NCBI GenBank assembly: GCA_030737835.1
Contig: CM060848.1
Coordinates: 20,065,309-20,129,308, forward strand
Direction of reading: 5' to 3'
DNA length: 64,000 nucleotides
Source: Acorus gramineus
Taxonomy: Eukaryota > Streptophyta > Magnoliopsida > Acorales > Acoraceae
Position numbers and translations under genes: made by a program. Positions 1 to 12,780 of this stretch are shown piece after piece. The notes under the pieces were generated by a model. That model was not told the origin of the DNA. It saw only the letters and a program-made list of their open reading frames with translations, and did not search any database. Positions within the stretch are counted from its first letter, which is position 1. Each line of letters opens with the position of its first letter.

Positions 1-272
1 TAATTTGAGGTGCCACAAATATATCCCATGAGGGTTTACATAGATTTCTTGTTCCTTTGTTGTACTTCTCATTTAAAAAAAAAAAAAAAAAGCTTGTGCG
101 GGATGCAACACACAGGACTTCCCTGTAGTTCACTCATCCTCTTAATACTCCTGGTCTCAGATAGTCGTATTTAACTATGTAATTCTTTGTGTGGTTCTCC
201 AATTACAGACCAGATTTTGAGAACTCTGTTCTTGTAGGTTTTTTGGTCTGATGTATTTCTGGTATCTTACAG

Positions 273-1171
273 AGCAGCAAACCTCGAATTGTGAAGTTGG
301 GAAATAATCCTGGCTGCCCCTGTGGAGGGACTCATGTTGCCAATATCTCAGATATTAGAGCCGTGAAGGTATTGTTGATAATTTGTCCTGTAAAGTGTTA
401 TGGTTTTCCTTTGTTTTGAGCATTATCATTTTAGCATGTATGTTAAAGCTATAATTCCATTCATGTTGACCCATGGGAATTTAGCTCCTTTGTCACTGGG
501 TGCTTCTAAATAAGTTTGTTACTGCTCTTTTGGAAACCTTATCCCACTTTGAACTGGAACATGTCAACATGAAAATCCTTACTCCATAAAATTGAGAATC
601 TCCGTCTCTAGTCGACGCTGATCCTCCACTTCACTCCACTCATTGCCACAGGATCTTCTGGGCATTACTCATCATATAATAATAAAAAATATCTGAGTTT
701 TCCCATCATAATTTTATTGACTTACTATATTTGAAAACATACTGATGAACTTTTATCAGTTATATTATATATACATGGATATATTTGAGCGCGTGCACAT
801 GCATACAGATTTATGCACAATGAAAGGCTCCAGTTACATTCTGTTCCCCTTTTATTATGGATCAAGGTTGGAACAATGAAATAAAAACAAAATAACTCAA
901 AATTATTAGCAAGCACAACTTGATCTATGATATATCTGCTTCTTTATAACTGTCTAGGTCAAATCTTTACATTTTTTCATAACATCTATTGATTTCTGAT
1001 TTTGCCACTCATGATTTAGGTTTCAAAATGTTGATGGTGATGCCATGGCTGGTTTTCTATATTTTGCTTTATTATATTTGTACACTTCCATTTTTGTGGT
1101 ACTTTATGCAGGTTTCACAGATTCGAATGAAGAAGGGATTCACTAAAATTTTCTACAATATTGGCTCTTAA
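273..1171 (+). CDS. 3' part of an AlaX-like / tRNA_SAD-domain protein (last two exons)
   Basis: Two exons can be read, 273-368 and 1112-1171, joined in phase 0 with a good acceptor before each and a GT donor at 369. The first encodes a segment with NPGCPCGGTHV, the Cys-x-Cys-GGTH zinc-binding signature of the second additional domain shared by threonyl- and alanyl-tRNA synthetases and the free-standing AlaX editing proteins. The second ends KKGFTKIFYNIGS and a TAA at 1169. AlaX-type proteins hydrolyse mischarged tRNA(Ala) in trans, and the Cys/His motif binds the zinc used for hydrolysis. Such a short tail after the motif fits a stand-alone editing protein better than a full synthetase. The 5' exons lie before the window, so length and targeting cannot be judged. 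The family call is firm; trans-editing as its role is inferred. Confidence 0.75.
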
Positions 1172-2463
1172 TTGGATTAGCCACTGGATTCTTCACTGTC
1201 AAAAAAAAAAAAATTCCATATCAGGTATGGAAAGATTTTGAACATTTAATAATCTTATGATGAATATTTTTGTGGTTGTTGGCCATGTTACCTGCAACAT
1301 TTTTTAAGCCAAATATACATGTGATTTGAAAATTATTTAGCAAAAGTACTTCTAATCTGAACAGATTATTAAGCACATTTATAAATTTTGTGTTGATGGG
1401 CCTGATGACATTCGGTTTGAATGTATTCACGTAAAAAGAGCGTTGATACACTTAGTTCATTTTGCAGCCACATCTGTAGTTCAGAGACAGTCCCCCAGTC
1501 GCCTAATGGAGTGTATACTGTACACCAATGTAGTATATGGAAAATGAAAAACTTTATTGCTTCAGTGGAAAACATGTACTGATTTATCTAGGTATTTATT
1601 TCACTACTCATAATGGTATGTGTTTTATTAGACGGGTATATACTTTTAAAAAAAGTCAAAACGTTTGGGAGCTGTAGACGGTGCTATATGCAAGGCTGGA
1701 TCTGATTTGGGCCATAAAAAGATCTGGTTCAGATTATCAATGAATTGAGCCGGACTTCTACGGATTCAATTTCCGTATTAAGTATGATGCTCTGACTCAA
1801 AAGCGTTGATACACTCAATCATTTTTGCAGATGTCACCTCACTACAAGGCATATGAAGTCATCTATATACTTTACTATGTTAATATATATTATATTATGA
1901 AAAATAAAAATATATGCATTCAATTCATTATGTATGTATTTTATTTTTATTACAATAAATTTTGTTATTCAAGTATATGCTTTAAAAAAATTAAAACATG
2001 TAAAAAAAAATTGATCATTACATTTTCCTCTAGGACCGGGTTAGGTCTAATGTGAGTTGAACAATATGATTATCTAACGCGTTCGTGATAGTTAGATCTT
2101 AATTTTCTAAAAAAGAAAGGGTTATAATTTAATTAAATGTTAGTTTTAATGTTAAAATCTTTAATGTTAAAATATCTCAATCACAATGGCTTTTAATATA
2201 CCCCCCTTAAGACTACAAGATTCCACGATCACGGACGTGTTGGATAATCAGAATGTCCAGCTCATGTTGGACCTAATCAAGTCCCTTTCCCTCTAACTTA
2301 AAAGTACACTTGGGTTGGTGAGTGTTGAAATGAAATATATCTTCTAAACTAATATAATTTTTTTTTAAAAAAGATAAACGAATGTCACCGTGATATTCAT
2401 TAATGAGAGTGAGATTATAGATCTGAATTGGGGGTGAGAGAATACAAACTGAAATAAAAAAAC

Positions 2464-2710
2464 TTAAGGTCCGTTTAGAAACACGTTTGAAAAATAAGAT
2501 TTTGAATAAAGTGATTTAAATAGACTTTGTTTTTTAGAAAACGTATTTTCTGTACTTTTTAAAAAACAACTCTTTTGCGTTAAAAGTTGTAAATAACTTT
2601 TTAATTAAACTGGTTTCCTAAAACTCGTTTGATAACACGTTTGAGCTTTCTGTTTAATTAAAAGCAAAATCACCCCCCCCCCCCCATCGCGTTACCAAAC
2701 GGGGCATTAA
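2464..2710. mobile_element. MITE-like foldback element
   Basis: The left end reads TTAAGGTCCGTTTAGAAACA. The reverse complement of the right end reads TTAATGCCCCGTTTGGTAAC. The two are imperfect inverted repeats with TTAA at both borders, about 247 bp apart, with no coding capacity between them. The terminal GGnCCGTTT motif is common in plant MITEs. The superfamily cannot be assigned with confidence. A run of 13 C lies near the right end. Confidence 0.45.
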
Positions 2711-3689
2711 TTGTCGTAGATGAAATATCTACCACAAACCTCGTCTGGGCACACCACCACTCAAACTGTACTATAACAGTCCCGTCGGATATCGAAATCC
2801 CTCGCACCGCACCTGGTGATGAAACATGGTAATAAATATATATCCAGTAGAAAAATGGTAATAAAATGTGTATTTAATTTATTTGAGTATATGTTTGATT
2901 TTATTTTGATGAAAATATGTATTTTATTACACAAATATATATACCTATCAAATCATATGTCATCATCTCTTATACATCAATGGAGTTCACATGTCAAATC
3001 AATTTTTTACACCTTATTCACATTTTATTCTTTATTAATCAAACACTCTAATCGTTATTATTATATTTTTTAACGAAAATAATTAAAAACACAATCAAAT
3101 AAAAATTCACTTATTTCATTGATAAAATCAAGAATTTTAAAAATAGATCTACCCCAAAATAGTTTATGATTTTATTTTAAACGGGCCAACATCCGTGGTC
3201 CATAAATTGGAGCAATGCAAACTTTTTGTGGCCCCAACAAATGAGAAAAACAGTCCATTCAAGCGATTGGATGAGATATTATTTGTATGGTGTCGAGACA
3301 CGCAGTCATTCTTTTTTGCGGTCTCAGTTTTTTTTAATGTATTTGATATATAATATTAGATGAATATTTAAAAATATGATTATATACTTTATCTTCTATA
3401 TTCGTATTAACTGCAAACGTGATTGAGACTACAGAAACGACATTACTTTTTTCCATTCCATATTTGTAATTTTTCTATTGGATAATAATATAATAACTGG
3501 CTAGGAACATCACACGAAGGAAAGGAAAAGAAAAGACAAAAATGCATATTATCTTGGTCCAAGTGAGACACAGCCCCACAAAGCAGTCCCAATGGATAAC
3601 ACAACCCATCAAAATTTGGTCAAATTTGACAAAAAATTTAATGTGGCTATTGTATCATAGCGTTTCTTTATAAAAGTATATTGCATCAT

Positions 3690-4020
3690 TTGTAGAGAGG
3701 AATAGGAGATAATTGCTCATCTCTTCTGTGAGTGTTGGGTCTTGCGGAACTTATGGGATGTTGTGGAGAAAGTCATATCTTGACTATTTTTTTTTTTTTT
3801 TTTATACTGAGATCCTTTGAAAGGCGGGAAAGATCTTTCATAAATTAAAGAATTTGAGACTTGCTAATATCATTATCTAATCTGTGATCCTGACAGTCAC
3901 GTGGACGATTTGGAGAACACAGAACAAAGCTATCCTTAAGGACTAGCAAGTTTACGTGGAGAATATGTGGGAGATGGTGTTGTTCTCTATCACTGAGTGG
4001 ACCCGGGGCGTAACACCCGA
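3690..4020 (+). mobile_element. Decayed LINE 3' end (zf-RVT region)
   Basis: The plus strand at about 3708-3767 reads AHLFCECWVLRNLWD, the HLFxxC.. signature of the zinc-binding domain that follows reverse transcriptase in plant non-LTR retrotransposons. Further on (about 3885-3935) another frame reads VTWTIWRTQNKAIL, the matching W.IWRxRN segment. A 17-T run and frame changes separate them, so this is an old inactive remnant. Confidence 0.55.
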
Positions 4021-4799
4021 ACTCAATCCGAAATTGGGGAAAGCCAACTTGACCCTCGGGTTTATGAAGCCCAACCCTAATCCAATCTGGGTTGGGTTGA
4101 ATTTGGGTTCGATTCGAGTTGAGTTTGACTTCTAAAATGTATCATTCTAAATAATTAAAACTTTGTAAAAATCAATGTTCCACATAAAAATAAATGAATA
4201 CGAAATTAAAGAACATCTTTATTAAAAATATAGAAATGAAACTATAGAATTGAATGATTATAAGAAAAAAGAAATTGAACAATTCAAATTTTATTTCACA
4301 GTACATTAAAAAAAAATTAAAATATAATTTATAATATTTAAATTTATCATTCCTATTTCGGGTTGGGATTAGGTTTCAGTTTTCAATCCCTCAATTCAAA
4401 CACAACCCGAATTAGGTTCGGGTCGCTCAAGTTTGCATTGAACTTGTACGTTAAAATCCTAATTTAAATCTGTCTAAATGTCAGGTTAAATCAGGTCAGG
4501 TAGGATCGAGTTATCCACTTCTATTTCACTCTCTTATTCTGTTATTCCATACTCTTGTCCTGTTATTCGAAAAGAGGATCAATATTCTGAGACCAGCCGC
4601 GATTGGTGCATGCATGGAACCATTGAATGGTCCTCACTTGTTCCAAGTGTTGTTTTGTCTCCACACATCAACCATTCCGAACCATTTATTCGATTCGCTT
4701 CAATCAATATATTCAATTAATTTTTTTTATTGACTTGGTTTCCTATTTTAGCTCCTCCACAAAATCTGTTTTGAAATTAAATTGAATATTTGAAACATC

Positions 4800-5652
4800 G
4801 TTTAATAACTGTTGTTTCTCGCTCTCGCTCTCGCTCTCGCTCGCTGGTCTTTGGAAAAACAAGTACTTTTTCTGTTCCTTCTCTCTATTTCTTGATTTCT
4901 TGATGTGGGTTTTGTTCAATGGATTGAAACGTTAATGCCCTTTTGAGAAGTTATTTTGTTGTTGTTGTTTTTGATGTTTTTTTTTTGGGTATATTAATGT
5001 AAGAGTCTTTGAAAGGCTCCCCAAAAGATTTGTTTGGAATGTGAGTTTTGATTAGTGCAATCTGTATATACTATGTTCTTTTTGGCTCCAGATTTAGGGT
5101 TATCAGGTGTTACTGATGCGCGTGTGATTTTTTTCCTTTTTTTTTTTGAGACCTTTATTGGGGGAAGTTATGATTCGTTGTTCGTTAAATATTGATGGGT
5201 TTAGTTTTAATGGCTGATTTATTGAATACATGTTATTTTTTTACCTGTCATCAGTCTTTTAGGGTTTGTCAGATCTTGATTGTTCAGGAACTGTTGTAAA
5301 TTGTGATTTTCGTCGGAATATCTTTAGATTATTTTGTGATTTTTTATAGTGGGTATATGATTTTGTGGTGTTGGGTCAATTTCTGATGTGAAGGTGTAAC
5401 TCTTGTATGCCAATTCTTTTTTTTGGTTGATTTGGATCTTAAAGTATGGAGAAAGATTGCAATTGTTGGATATCCTTACAAGTTAGATTATCAACAAATA
5501 TGGTGTCATATTGGTGATATTGTTTTGTAGAATCTTGTTTTCAAAGCTTGTCATTCAGCATTGCATCTTTCATCCTTTTTTTTTTATTCAATCTTGTTAT
5601 CGTTTATTCATAACACTATCATAACTAATGCTCATCAAAATTTTATTCAGCC
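4800..5652 (+). promoter_or_regulatory. Probable promoter/5' leader region of the PP2C gene
   Basis: A CTCGCT-type hexanucleotide microsatellite at 4817-4845, pyrimidine-rich like many plant 5' leaders, precedes 800 bp of T-rich, intron-like sequence. That sequence ends in ATTCAG two bases before the PP2C start codon at 5653. The simplest reading is a transcription start near 4.8 kb and a leader intron ending at 5650. This is inference; no TATA box was assigned. Confidence 0.4.
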
Positions 5653-8600
5653 ATGCCGAGCAAAATGTTTGCTGGGTATGAGGAACAACTTGATGTCAGT
5701 TTTGGTTACCGATGCAATGGTGGGATATTTGACTGCGATGAGGATTTCGTTAGATTTGATTGCCCCTCAGAAAAGATTAAGAGGAATAGCTCTTTTTCTT
5801 GCTTATCAGGAGCTGCTCTGAGTGCCAATGCCACCTTGGCGAACACGACAATATGCAACAGGTTGATTGGAGAGGGGATACTGCCTGGTTTGGACTCGCC
5901 CAATTCATTTAGGAGCATATCTTCTTCAACTTGCCTGTCGAGTCTGGATGTGTTGTCATCTTCTATTCAGAATAGCATTCTAGCTTCTGGTGATAGTGTG
6001 TCTTCTCAGAGTGATTTATCAGAATGGGATTTGAGTTCATTGAGATCCATGAGTGCTCCTTCAAGAACCGGAGGATTTCTTGATGCGAGTGAGGTTCAAG
6101 TGGCTGGTGGAGCTGCTGGTGAAGACAGGGTCCAGGCCGTTTGTTCCGAACAAAATGGTTGGCTGTTTTGTGCGATATATGACGGGTTCAATGGACGTGA
6201 TGCGGCAGATTTTCTAGCTGGAACTTTATATGAGAATGTCAGGTGTTATCTGAATCAATTGGATGTAGGATTAGAGAACGACAAGAATAATTTTAACAAC
6301 ACACACTTTGATGGGTCTATTCAATATTTTCTAGAGGACAATTGCTTTGATGAAAAAAAGATTTTGCGATCAACCAAGGGACAGAAAGAATCGCCTGATT
6401 CAATCAGGTCTGCGGTGCTTGAAAGTCTCCGACTTGCTCTTGCACAGGCTGAGAACGATTTCTTGCTGATGGTTGAGCAAGAGATGGATGATCGGCCTGA
6501 TTTAGTTTCCATTGGATCTTGTGTTATGGTTGTACTCCTCCATGGGCAGGATCTTTATATTCTTAATTTAGGTGACAGTAGGGCTGTACTGGCTATGGAG
6601 GAGAGTGAAATATATGAAAATGAGGTTTTGAATGCTGTTGAGCTTACAGAGAGCCACACGGTTGATAATGAGACGGAACGACTTCGGCTTTTGAACGAGC
6701 ATCCTGATGACCCAAAAACAATTTCATCTGGAAGAGTGAAAGGGAAGTTGAGGGTGACTCGTGCATTTGGTGTTGGTTATTTGAAGAAGGTAGAATATAA
6801 TTGATATTTTGGCTTTTTTTTTGCATTTTTTTGTGTATCTGTTTTCAATATATAAATGAATATTTTGTGTTAACTGTAGACTATTTTGTCATTTTTACAG
6901 AAGGACTTGAATGATGCTCTGATGGGAATTCTTAAAGTCCAGAACCTTCTAAGTCCACCATATATATCTGCTGAACCCTCACTGAATGTTCACAGAGTTA
7001 CAAGAAGCGACCATTTTGTTATAGTTGCCAGTGATGGTCTGTTTGATTTCTTCAGCAATGAAGTGGCTGTAAAGCTTGTCCACTCTTATCTTCAAGAGAA
7101 ACCATCGGGTAATCCAGCAAAGTTCCTATTGGAACAACTTGTACTAAAAGCAGCAAAAAATTCAGGTAAAATTCTTGAACATTTATGCATGTACCCATGG
7201 AAAATTATCTGTCAGAGTTGTCTTGTAACATGCTGAGTGCAGGTCAGCCAAAAAAAAAAAACACGCTAAGTGCAGTTGTTTGTAAATTGAATGAAAGCAT
7301 TATTTATGCCTCCGGTTTAGTTGCACACTTGCATAAATCTATTCATTCAGTTACTAGAATTTCCAATGGAAACTTGTAGGCTTTGTGCTGTTTATTTGTT
7401 TTTAGTTGTATTGCATGTATCACATTTCTAAAATAAGTAAATAACTAATCACAGTGATCAGATATGCCAGTCTCCCTCCATCTCTTTTTTTTTTTTTGTG
7501 GAAAAAAAAACTGAATTTGATGGAGGAATTGTCTTTTTATATCTCATGATTATTGAATAACATGTTTTTTTTTCCACTTATTTTAGATATTAATGTTGTC
7601 AAGGTTTAAATGATATGTCTTGCTTTTGTTTTCCCTAGTCACTGGAATAGTTTTGTACAACTGAGTGCTTTGTTAATGTGGCTTGGTGAATCCTCAGCAG
7701 TGAGCTACTTCCACCTAATCTGGCTTAGTTGGGCATTAGGTTTCCTATTGTAGACAGTGCAAAAGATACATTATACTTGTATGATTATAATGAAAAAAGG
7801 TTACTAAATTAAGAGGAGCAAATAACTTGATTGTTCTATGGGATCCAAGTATTTTTGAACTAATTTGTGTTTATGAATGTTCCAAATATATGAAAGCTAT
7901 GGATTTAATTGAAAGAAAAGCATACGAAATCATTTACCGACTTGGTTATTGACAAGCTTTTAGGTGACCCGTAGGTGACTAGCCCAATACCATTAGAGAG
8001 GCATACTGAAGATGTTTCCAAAATCCTAACCACCTTATTTTATATTTTCTGTTTCTATTTTTTTAAAACCACAATAAAACAGACTCTTGATTTGCCTGAG
8101 CTTTAGTTATCAATTGTTGTTACTGTTTGTCTGGGAAGCTACTTGTTAGCATTACCATTATCCATCTTATTTGCTTCTTGATTTTTTAAAAACTGCATAA
8201 AATGGACTCCATGCTTAATTTGTCCGAACTTTTTAATCATCAACTGTTGTCATTGTTTTTTTGGGAAGCTGCTTGTTAGCATTGCCACTGATATCTCAAA
8301 TTTAGAAGGACATATTCAACTCTTCAAGGAAGAAAGTATTTAGTAAAGTGGATGCCTTTCCAATTGATTTGATGATTTGTGAGAATGCAAATCTGAACAA
8401 ACCAACTGAATGCTTGGAACTTTGTAGAACCCATGCATTCTACCCTAGTAGTGGTGGATCACATGTAATGTGAACTATTAACTGCCTCAAAACATAGTTG
8501 CTCTCCATACATCCCTACAATGTCTTCCATTATTTACTGCTACCTCCCAGAATTTACATCTCATCACAGAGGTAATTAAGAATTTTATTTCTTCCCAAAA

Positions 8601-11213
8601 CACCCACCCCCTCTATTTAAATCTTCACTATCCATCAATTGTTTTTCTCTTATTGCATTATGTTAGGCTTTACATCATCTTTATCCATCACAGTCTCATC
8701 ACATAGATTACGATCCTCTTTTGACACCCCACAAATTGGCCAACAAGGACCATCTGTCATTGTACCAATGTGTTAAATGATATCTAGAAACCTTCCACAT
8801 TCCAATATCATCTGCTTTCCAATTAAGATTCTGAAATTTTAATATACAGTCTCTTTAGGCTTCTCTTTTACCTTTTTTCATAACCTGATTTCCTCATTTA
8901 CCCCTCTCCTGGCCTCGCTGGACACATTGAGATCTGCGCCAATGTGTTGTCCAGCATCCTGCCACCTCCTCCTATTGTATCCATAAGTTCCTGTGACCTG
9001 TGCTTCTTTGCCCAGTGTGGTGAGAATCCCGAGGGGGTGCAATTCCGATCACATTACTAAATAACTAATCATAGTGTTCAAATATGTTAGTTTGCTTCTA
9101 TGTCCTTTTTTCTGAGGAAAAAGACTGAAATAAATGGAGAAATTGTTCTTTTTATTTATTTGTTTATTTATTTTCACGTGATTATTGAATAAAATGTTTC
9201 CTTCTCACTTATTTTAGATGCAAATTTTCTCAAGGTTTAAAGGATCTGTCTTGCTTTGTTCCCCCTTGTCATGGGATAATTTGGTACAACTGATCATATT
9301 TTTTTAATGTGACTTGGTGAATCCTCAGTAGTGAGCTACTTCCACCTAACCTAGCTTAGTGGGAATGAGGTTTCTTAAGCTGTTGAAAGCAGTGCAAAAG
9401 ACAAACTATATTGTACTTTATGATTGCAATGAAAAAAACTTGCTAAATTAAAATGAGCTAATAATATTATGTCTGATATCTGTATTGTCTCTAAATCCAT
9501 ATTTGAAAAATTAGAAATTATTCGATACTCGAATACTAGAGTGCGGATACAAATATCAATGAATCCACTTTGAAAAATAACTGAATTTGACATATAAGGT
9601 AAATTATGCATGTTTTTATTATATATTGTTCAAATTAATTATCTTATATGATTAATCATTGTCTTAAATTTTAAATAACTATTGTATGATCTCTAAAGGA
9701 GACAAAAAATCCTGAAATCTTAATTTTAGTTTTCACATTTTCTAATGTCACCTGATTATCTAAACTAGTGTCCATGTTTAGATATGTCAATTATCTTAAA
9801 AGTATATGTATCCACTCTAAATCGAAAAAGATCCAAAATCGAATATTAATATCTGTGAGAGGCTTAATTAATATGGTTCAATTGATTCTTTTTTCTGTGT
9901 CTTGATTGTTCTCTGATTTCCAAGTATATTGAAGTAACTTGTGCTTAAGAATGCACCAGATATATGGAAGGTGATGGATTTACTGACTTGGTTATTGACA
10001 AGCTATTGACAAGCTTTAAGGTGCGCCCAATAGGTCAATACCGTTAGAGAGGCATATGCATATCAAAGACATTTCCAAAATCCTAACAACTTTCTCTTTT
10101 TTGTTTGTAGATTTTTTTTAAAACTGCAATATAAAGGACTCCTGATTTGCCTGAACTTTTTAATAAAGGACTCCTGATTTGCCTGAACTTTTTAATCATT
10201 TACTGACTTGGTTATTGACAAGCTATTGACAAGCTTTAAGGTGCGCCCAATAGGTCAATACCGTTAGAGAGGCATATACATATCAAAGACATTTCCAAAA
10301 TCCTAACAACTTTCTCTTTTTTGTTTGTAGATTTTTTTTAAAACTGCAATATAAAGGACTCCTGATTTGCCTGAACTTTGTCATTGTTTGTTGGGGAAGC
10401 TATTTGTTGCATTGCCTAATGACTTATAAGTTCTTTATTTGTTTGTAGAATTTTTAAAAACCACATACAATGGACACCACTCTTGCTTTCCCTGAATTTT
10501 TTAATCATCGATTGTTGGCTTTTTTTGTTTGGAAAGCTACTTGTTAGCATGGGCACTAATATCTGCTCAGATTTGATAGGAAAATAAATTCCACCATTAA
10601 GCATATTCTCCTCTTCCCACTTAAGGAAGAAAGCATTCAATAAAGTGGAAACCTTTCTGATTGAATTTATGAATACTTGGAATGCAAATTAAACAAACTA
10701 ACTGAATGCTTGGAACTTAGTTGGAGTACATGGAACCCATGCGTTGTACCCCAGAAGTTGTGGATCACATGTAATGCAAACTATTAACTACTTCAAAATA
10801 GTCGCTCTCCATACATCCGTACAATATTTTCCATTATTCTTTGCAACCTCCTAGAGTTTGCATCTCATTGATAGAGGTAATCAACAACTTTTTTTGCAAA
10901 GATAACTTTGTATCTTACATTCTTATTGTGTTTTGATAGGCTTTACATCATCTTTAGTCATCCCAGCTTAATAACGTCATGTAGACCAATCTTTTTATTA
11001 GTGATTGATAGCTCTAAGGTACATAGAAAATTCCATATGGCCAAGTTTCTTGGGCATTATAATAACTAGATTCTGTTCCATGCAGGAATGACTCTGGAAC
11101 AGTTGATGGGAGTTCCTGCTGGGAGCAGGAGAAAGTACCATGATGATGTCACTGTTATTGTCATCCTCCTCGGGAGTCAGCAAAGGATGTCAACTGCATC
11201 AACGAAATCGTGA
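5653..11213 (+). CDS. Protein phosphatase 2C (PP2C40 / POLTERGEIST-like group)
   Basis: Exons 5653-6789, 6901-7165 and 11086-11213 join to 509 codons plus TGA, close to the usual length of Arabidopsis PP2C 40. The first about 150 residues are Ser-rich and not catalytic. The PP2C motifs follow in order: GEDR (Glu157-Asp158), YDGFNGRDAADF (176-187; the FN after DG replaces the HG of ordinary PP2Cs, as in the POLTERGEIST-like clade), LGDSRAVL (306-313), RVTRAFG (367-373), ASDGLFDF (422-429) and HDDVTVIV (486-493). The metal-binding acidic residues are therefore present, and an active Mn/Mg-dependent Ser/Thr phosphatase is expected. Relatives act in meristem and vascular cell-fate signalling at the plasma membrane; whether this one does is inference. 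The second intron is 3.9 kb and full of duplicated blocks. The start is the first Met after the leader acceptor. Confidence 0.9.
7437..10990. repeat. Ancient tandem duplication inside PP2C intron 2
   Basis: Two diverged copies lie head to tail, about 7437-8715 and 9056-10990. Matched landmarks include the ATAACTAATCACAGTG-type word (7440 and 9060), GAATCCTCAGYAGTGAGC (7689 and 9319), ACTTGGTTATTGACAAGC (about 7940 and 9985) and GGATCACATGTAATG (about 8455 and 10762). They also include GCTCTCCATACATCC, at about 8500 and 10804, and GGCTTTACATCATC, at about 8669 and 10940. The order is conserved. The second copy is longer because it contains the 220-bp repeat and other insertions. Confidence 0.7.
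9979..10380. repeat. Recent 220-bp tandem duplication in PP2C intron 2
   Basis: The segment from 9981 recurs exactly 220 bp later from 10201. About 179 bp match with a single visible mismatch (GCATATGCAT against GCATATACAT). A third short copy of the AAGGACTCCTGATTTGCC piece sits at the junction (about 10167-10198). The near identity shows this duplication is much younger than the surrounding one. Confidence 0.9.
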
Positions 11214-11949
11214 GTAAACTGACTTAGCGTGTCTAGAAATCACAGTGATCTTCAAAAGAGTGGTTTCAAACTGTAAATTCTTCTCAATCTTCAGTCAGAT
11301 CATTGTAAATATCACCATCCATGTTTTTGGCTGACTAATTTGAATGACAGTGAAGCTGTCATTGATTTTGAAAAATTGTAGGACCACTATCATAAATGAA
11401 TATTGTCATGCCTTTTTGTGGAGGATTATATTATTGGCTTATTGTGCTATGAATGTTTTAGTATATGAGTTAGAATTCTAATTAAGCTACAATTCATCAA
11501 TGGCAAACAGTGAATCTGACATGAAATGGTTTCATCTGAAAATTTCGGTGACGGGAGAAATGCTAACGAAAATAGCTGTTTCCCTCCCATCTGTATTCCT
11601 AAAGTTTGAGCAGGATTCATCAGTACATACAGTATATTTTGATGCCAATAGTATGTCATCAAATCACGCACCTGGTATAGGTTACATGTCTGCCATCAAC
11701 CATTATTGTGATTCTCATATCTATTCCTTGGATTATTATGAATGTATTATGCTTATGCCTTTATGTGTAATTCTGTATCAAATTTGTGGTGTCAGTTTAT
11801 TTTTCCCTATGCAAGCATGTTTGTGTTTTGGCTTTTTAGTTGCTCACTATTGTTGTAATATTCAAAATCAGTAGTGCTTATAGGATCTCTCTCTCTCTCC
11901 CTCAACTTTTTTCTCTCTCCTCCTTTTCAGCTTAAATTGAATTTAAAAC

Positions 11950-12375
11950 TACACCATCTTCCATTGTAGACCAATGCATTAAACTACACCTAGAAACCTT
12001 TCAGATTCCAATATCATTTGCTTCCTTTCCAATTAAGATTCTAAAAATCTCAATACACAATATCTCTATCCCTCCCCCTTGTCTCCTTTGGGCTTTTTCA
12101 TGGTCTTGATTCCTTCATTTTCCCGAGATTGGATCTAAGATCTCATCCAATTGTTGTTATTAAAAAACTTACATGTTAAATATGTGAGGTGATACATGTT
12201 AGTCCCTCTTGAGAGACTAATGAAAACCAGTGAGATCAAGTATTGATTGAATCCTCTCTCCCGGCCCCACCCGACACATTGAGATATGCATAGGTCTCCT
12301 ATTTTTATCCAGAAGTCCATGTGATCTATGCTTCTTTGCCTGGTGTGTCGCGAATCCCGAGGCGGTGCGACGACT
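11950..12375. repeat. Second copy of the 8735-9045 segment
   Basis: Shared landmarks with 8735-9045, in the same order, are ACCAATGYRTTAAA, TCTAGAAACC/CCTAGAAACC, TTCCAATATCAT, CCAATTAAGATTCT, GACACATTGAGAT, TGCTTCTTTGCC and GAATCCCGAGG. Because this copy lies downstream of the last PP2C exon, it looks like the continuation of the large duplication in the intron. Confidence 0.65.
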
Positions 12376-12780
12376 CCGGTTGCCTTGAGATCTGCAAGGG
12401 AGCAGCATTTCCCCCACTGGAGGAAATTATTGTAGGTAGATTACTAAGGTTAAAGCCAGATGCATGGTGGACCCAAACTGTAGAGATCCTTTTTTTTTTC
12501 TTTTTTTTTTGCTTTTCATGATTTCAATTGCTCAGGGTGGGAATAAAAATCCACCAACACCAACCAATGGAGGCAGGGGTTTTGGAATGGATTCACTTCA
12601 CCACCTTTGCCACTCTTTTGTTAGCTGAAAATCCCTTTTATGTCATGCACAGTGGGTGAGAATGACCTTTCTGGGGAGGGCTACTTGAAATATGACAAGG
12701 AGATGTTACTGACACTTTACTCCATCTAATGCACACAACTTTAGTGAAAAATAGAGAAATGAAAAGATGGATTGATCTGC

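Larger units (their letters stand above)
1172..4790. other. Intergenic DNA with repeats, no gene recognised
   Basis: AT-rich sequence between the editing-protein gene and the PP2C gene. It holds a short foldback element (2464-2710) and a decayed LINE 3' end (3690-4020). At about 4020-4510 there is a segment rich in GGTTGGGTT- and CGGGTT-type words at both ends, typical of plant MITE-like repeats. Short open frames at 1825-2055 and 2816-3073 are low-complexity and match nothing I recognise. Confidence 0.5.

Noticed and set aside
11500-11874. 124-codon frame after the PP2C stop
   Set aside because: Lies in the likely PP2C 3' UTR, has no recognisable motif, and ends in low-complexity hydrophobic sequence.
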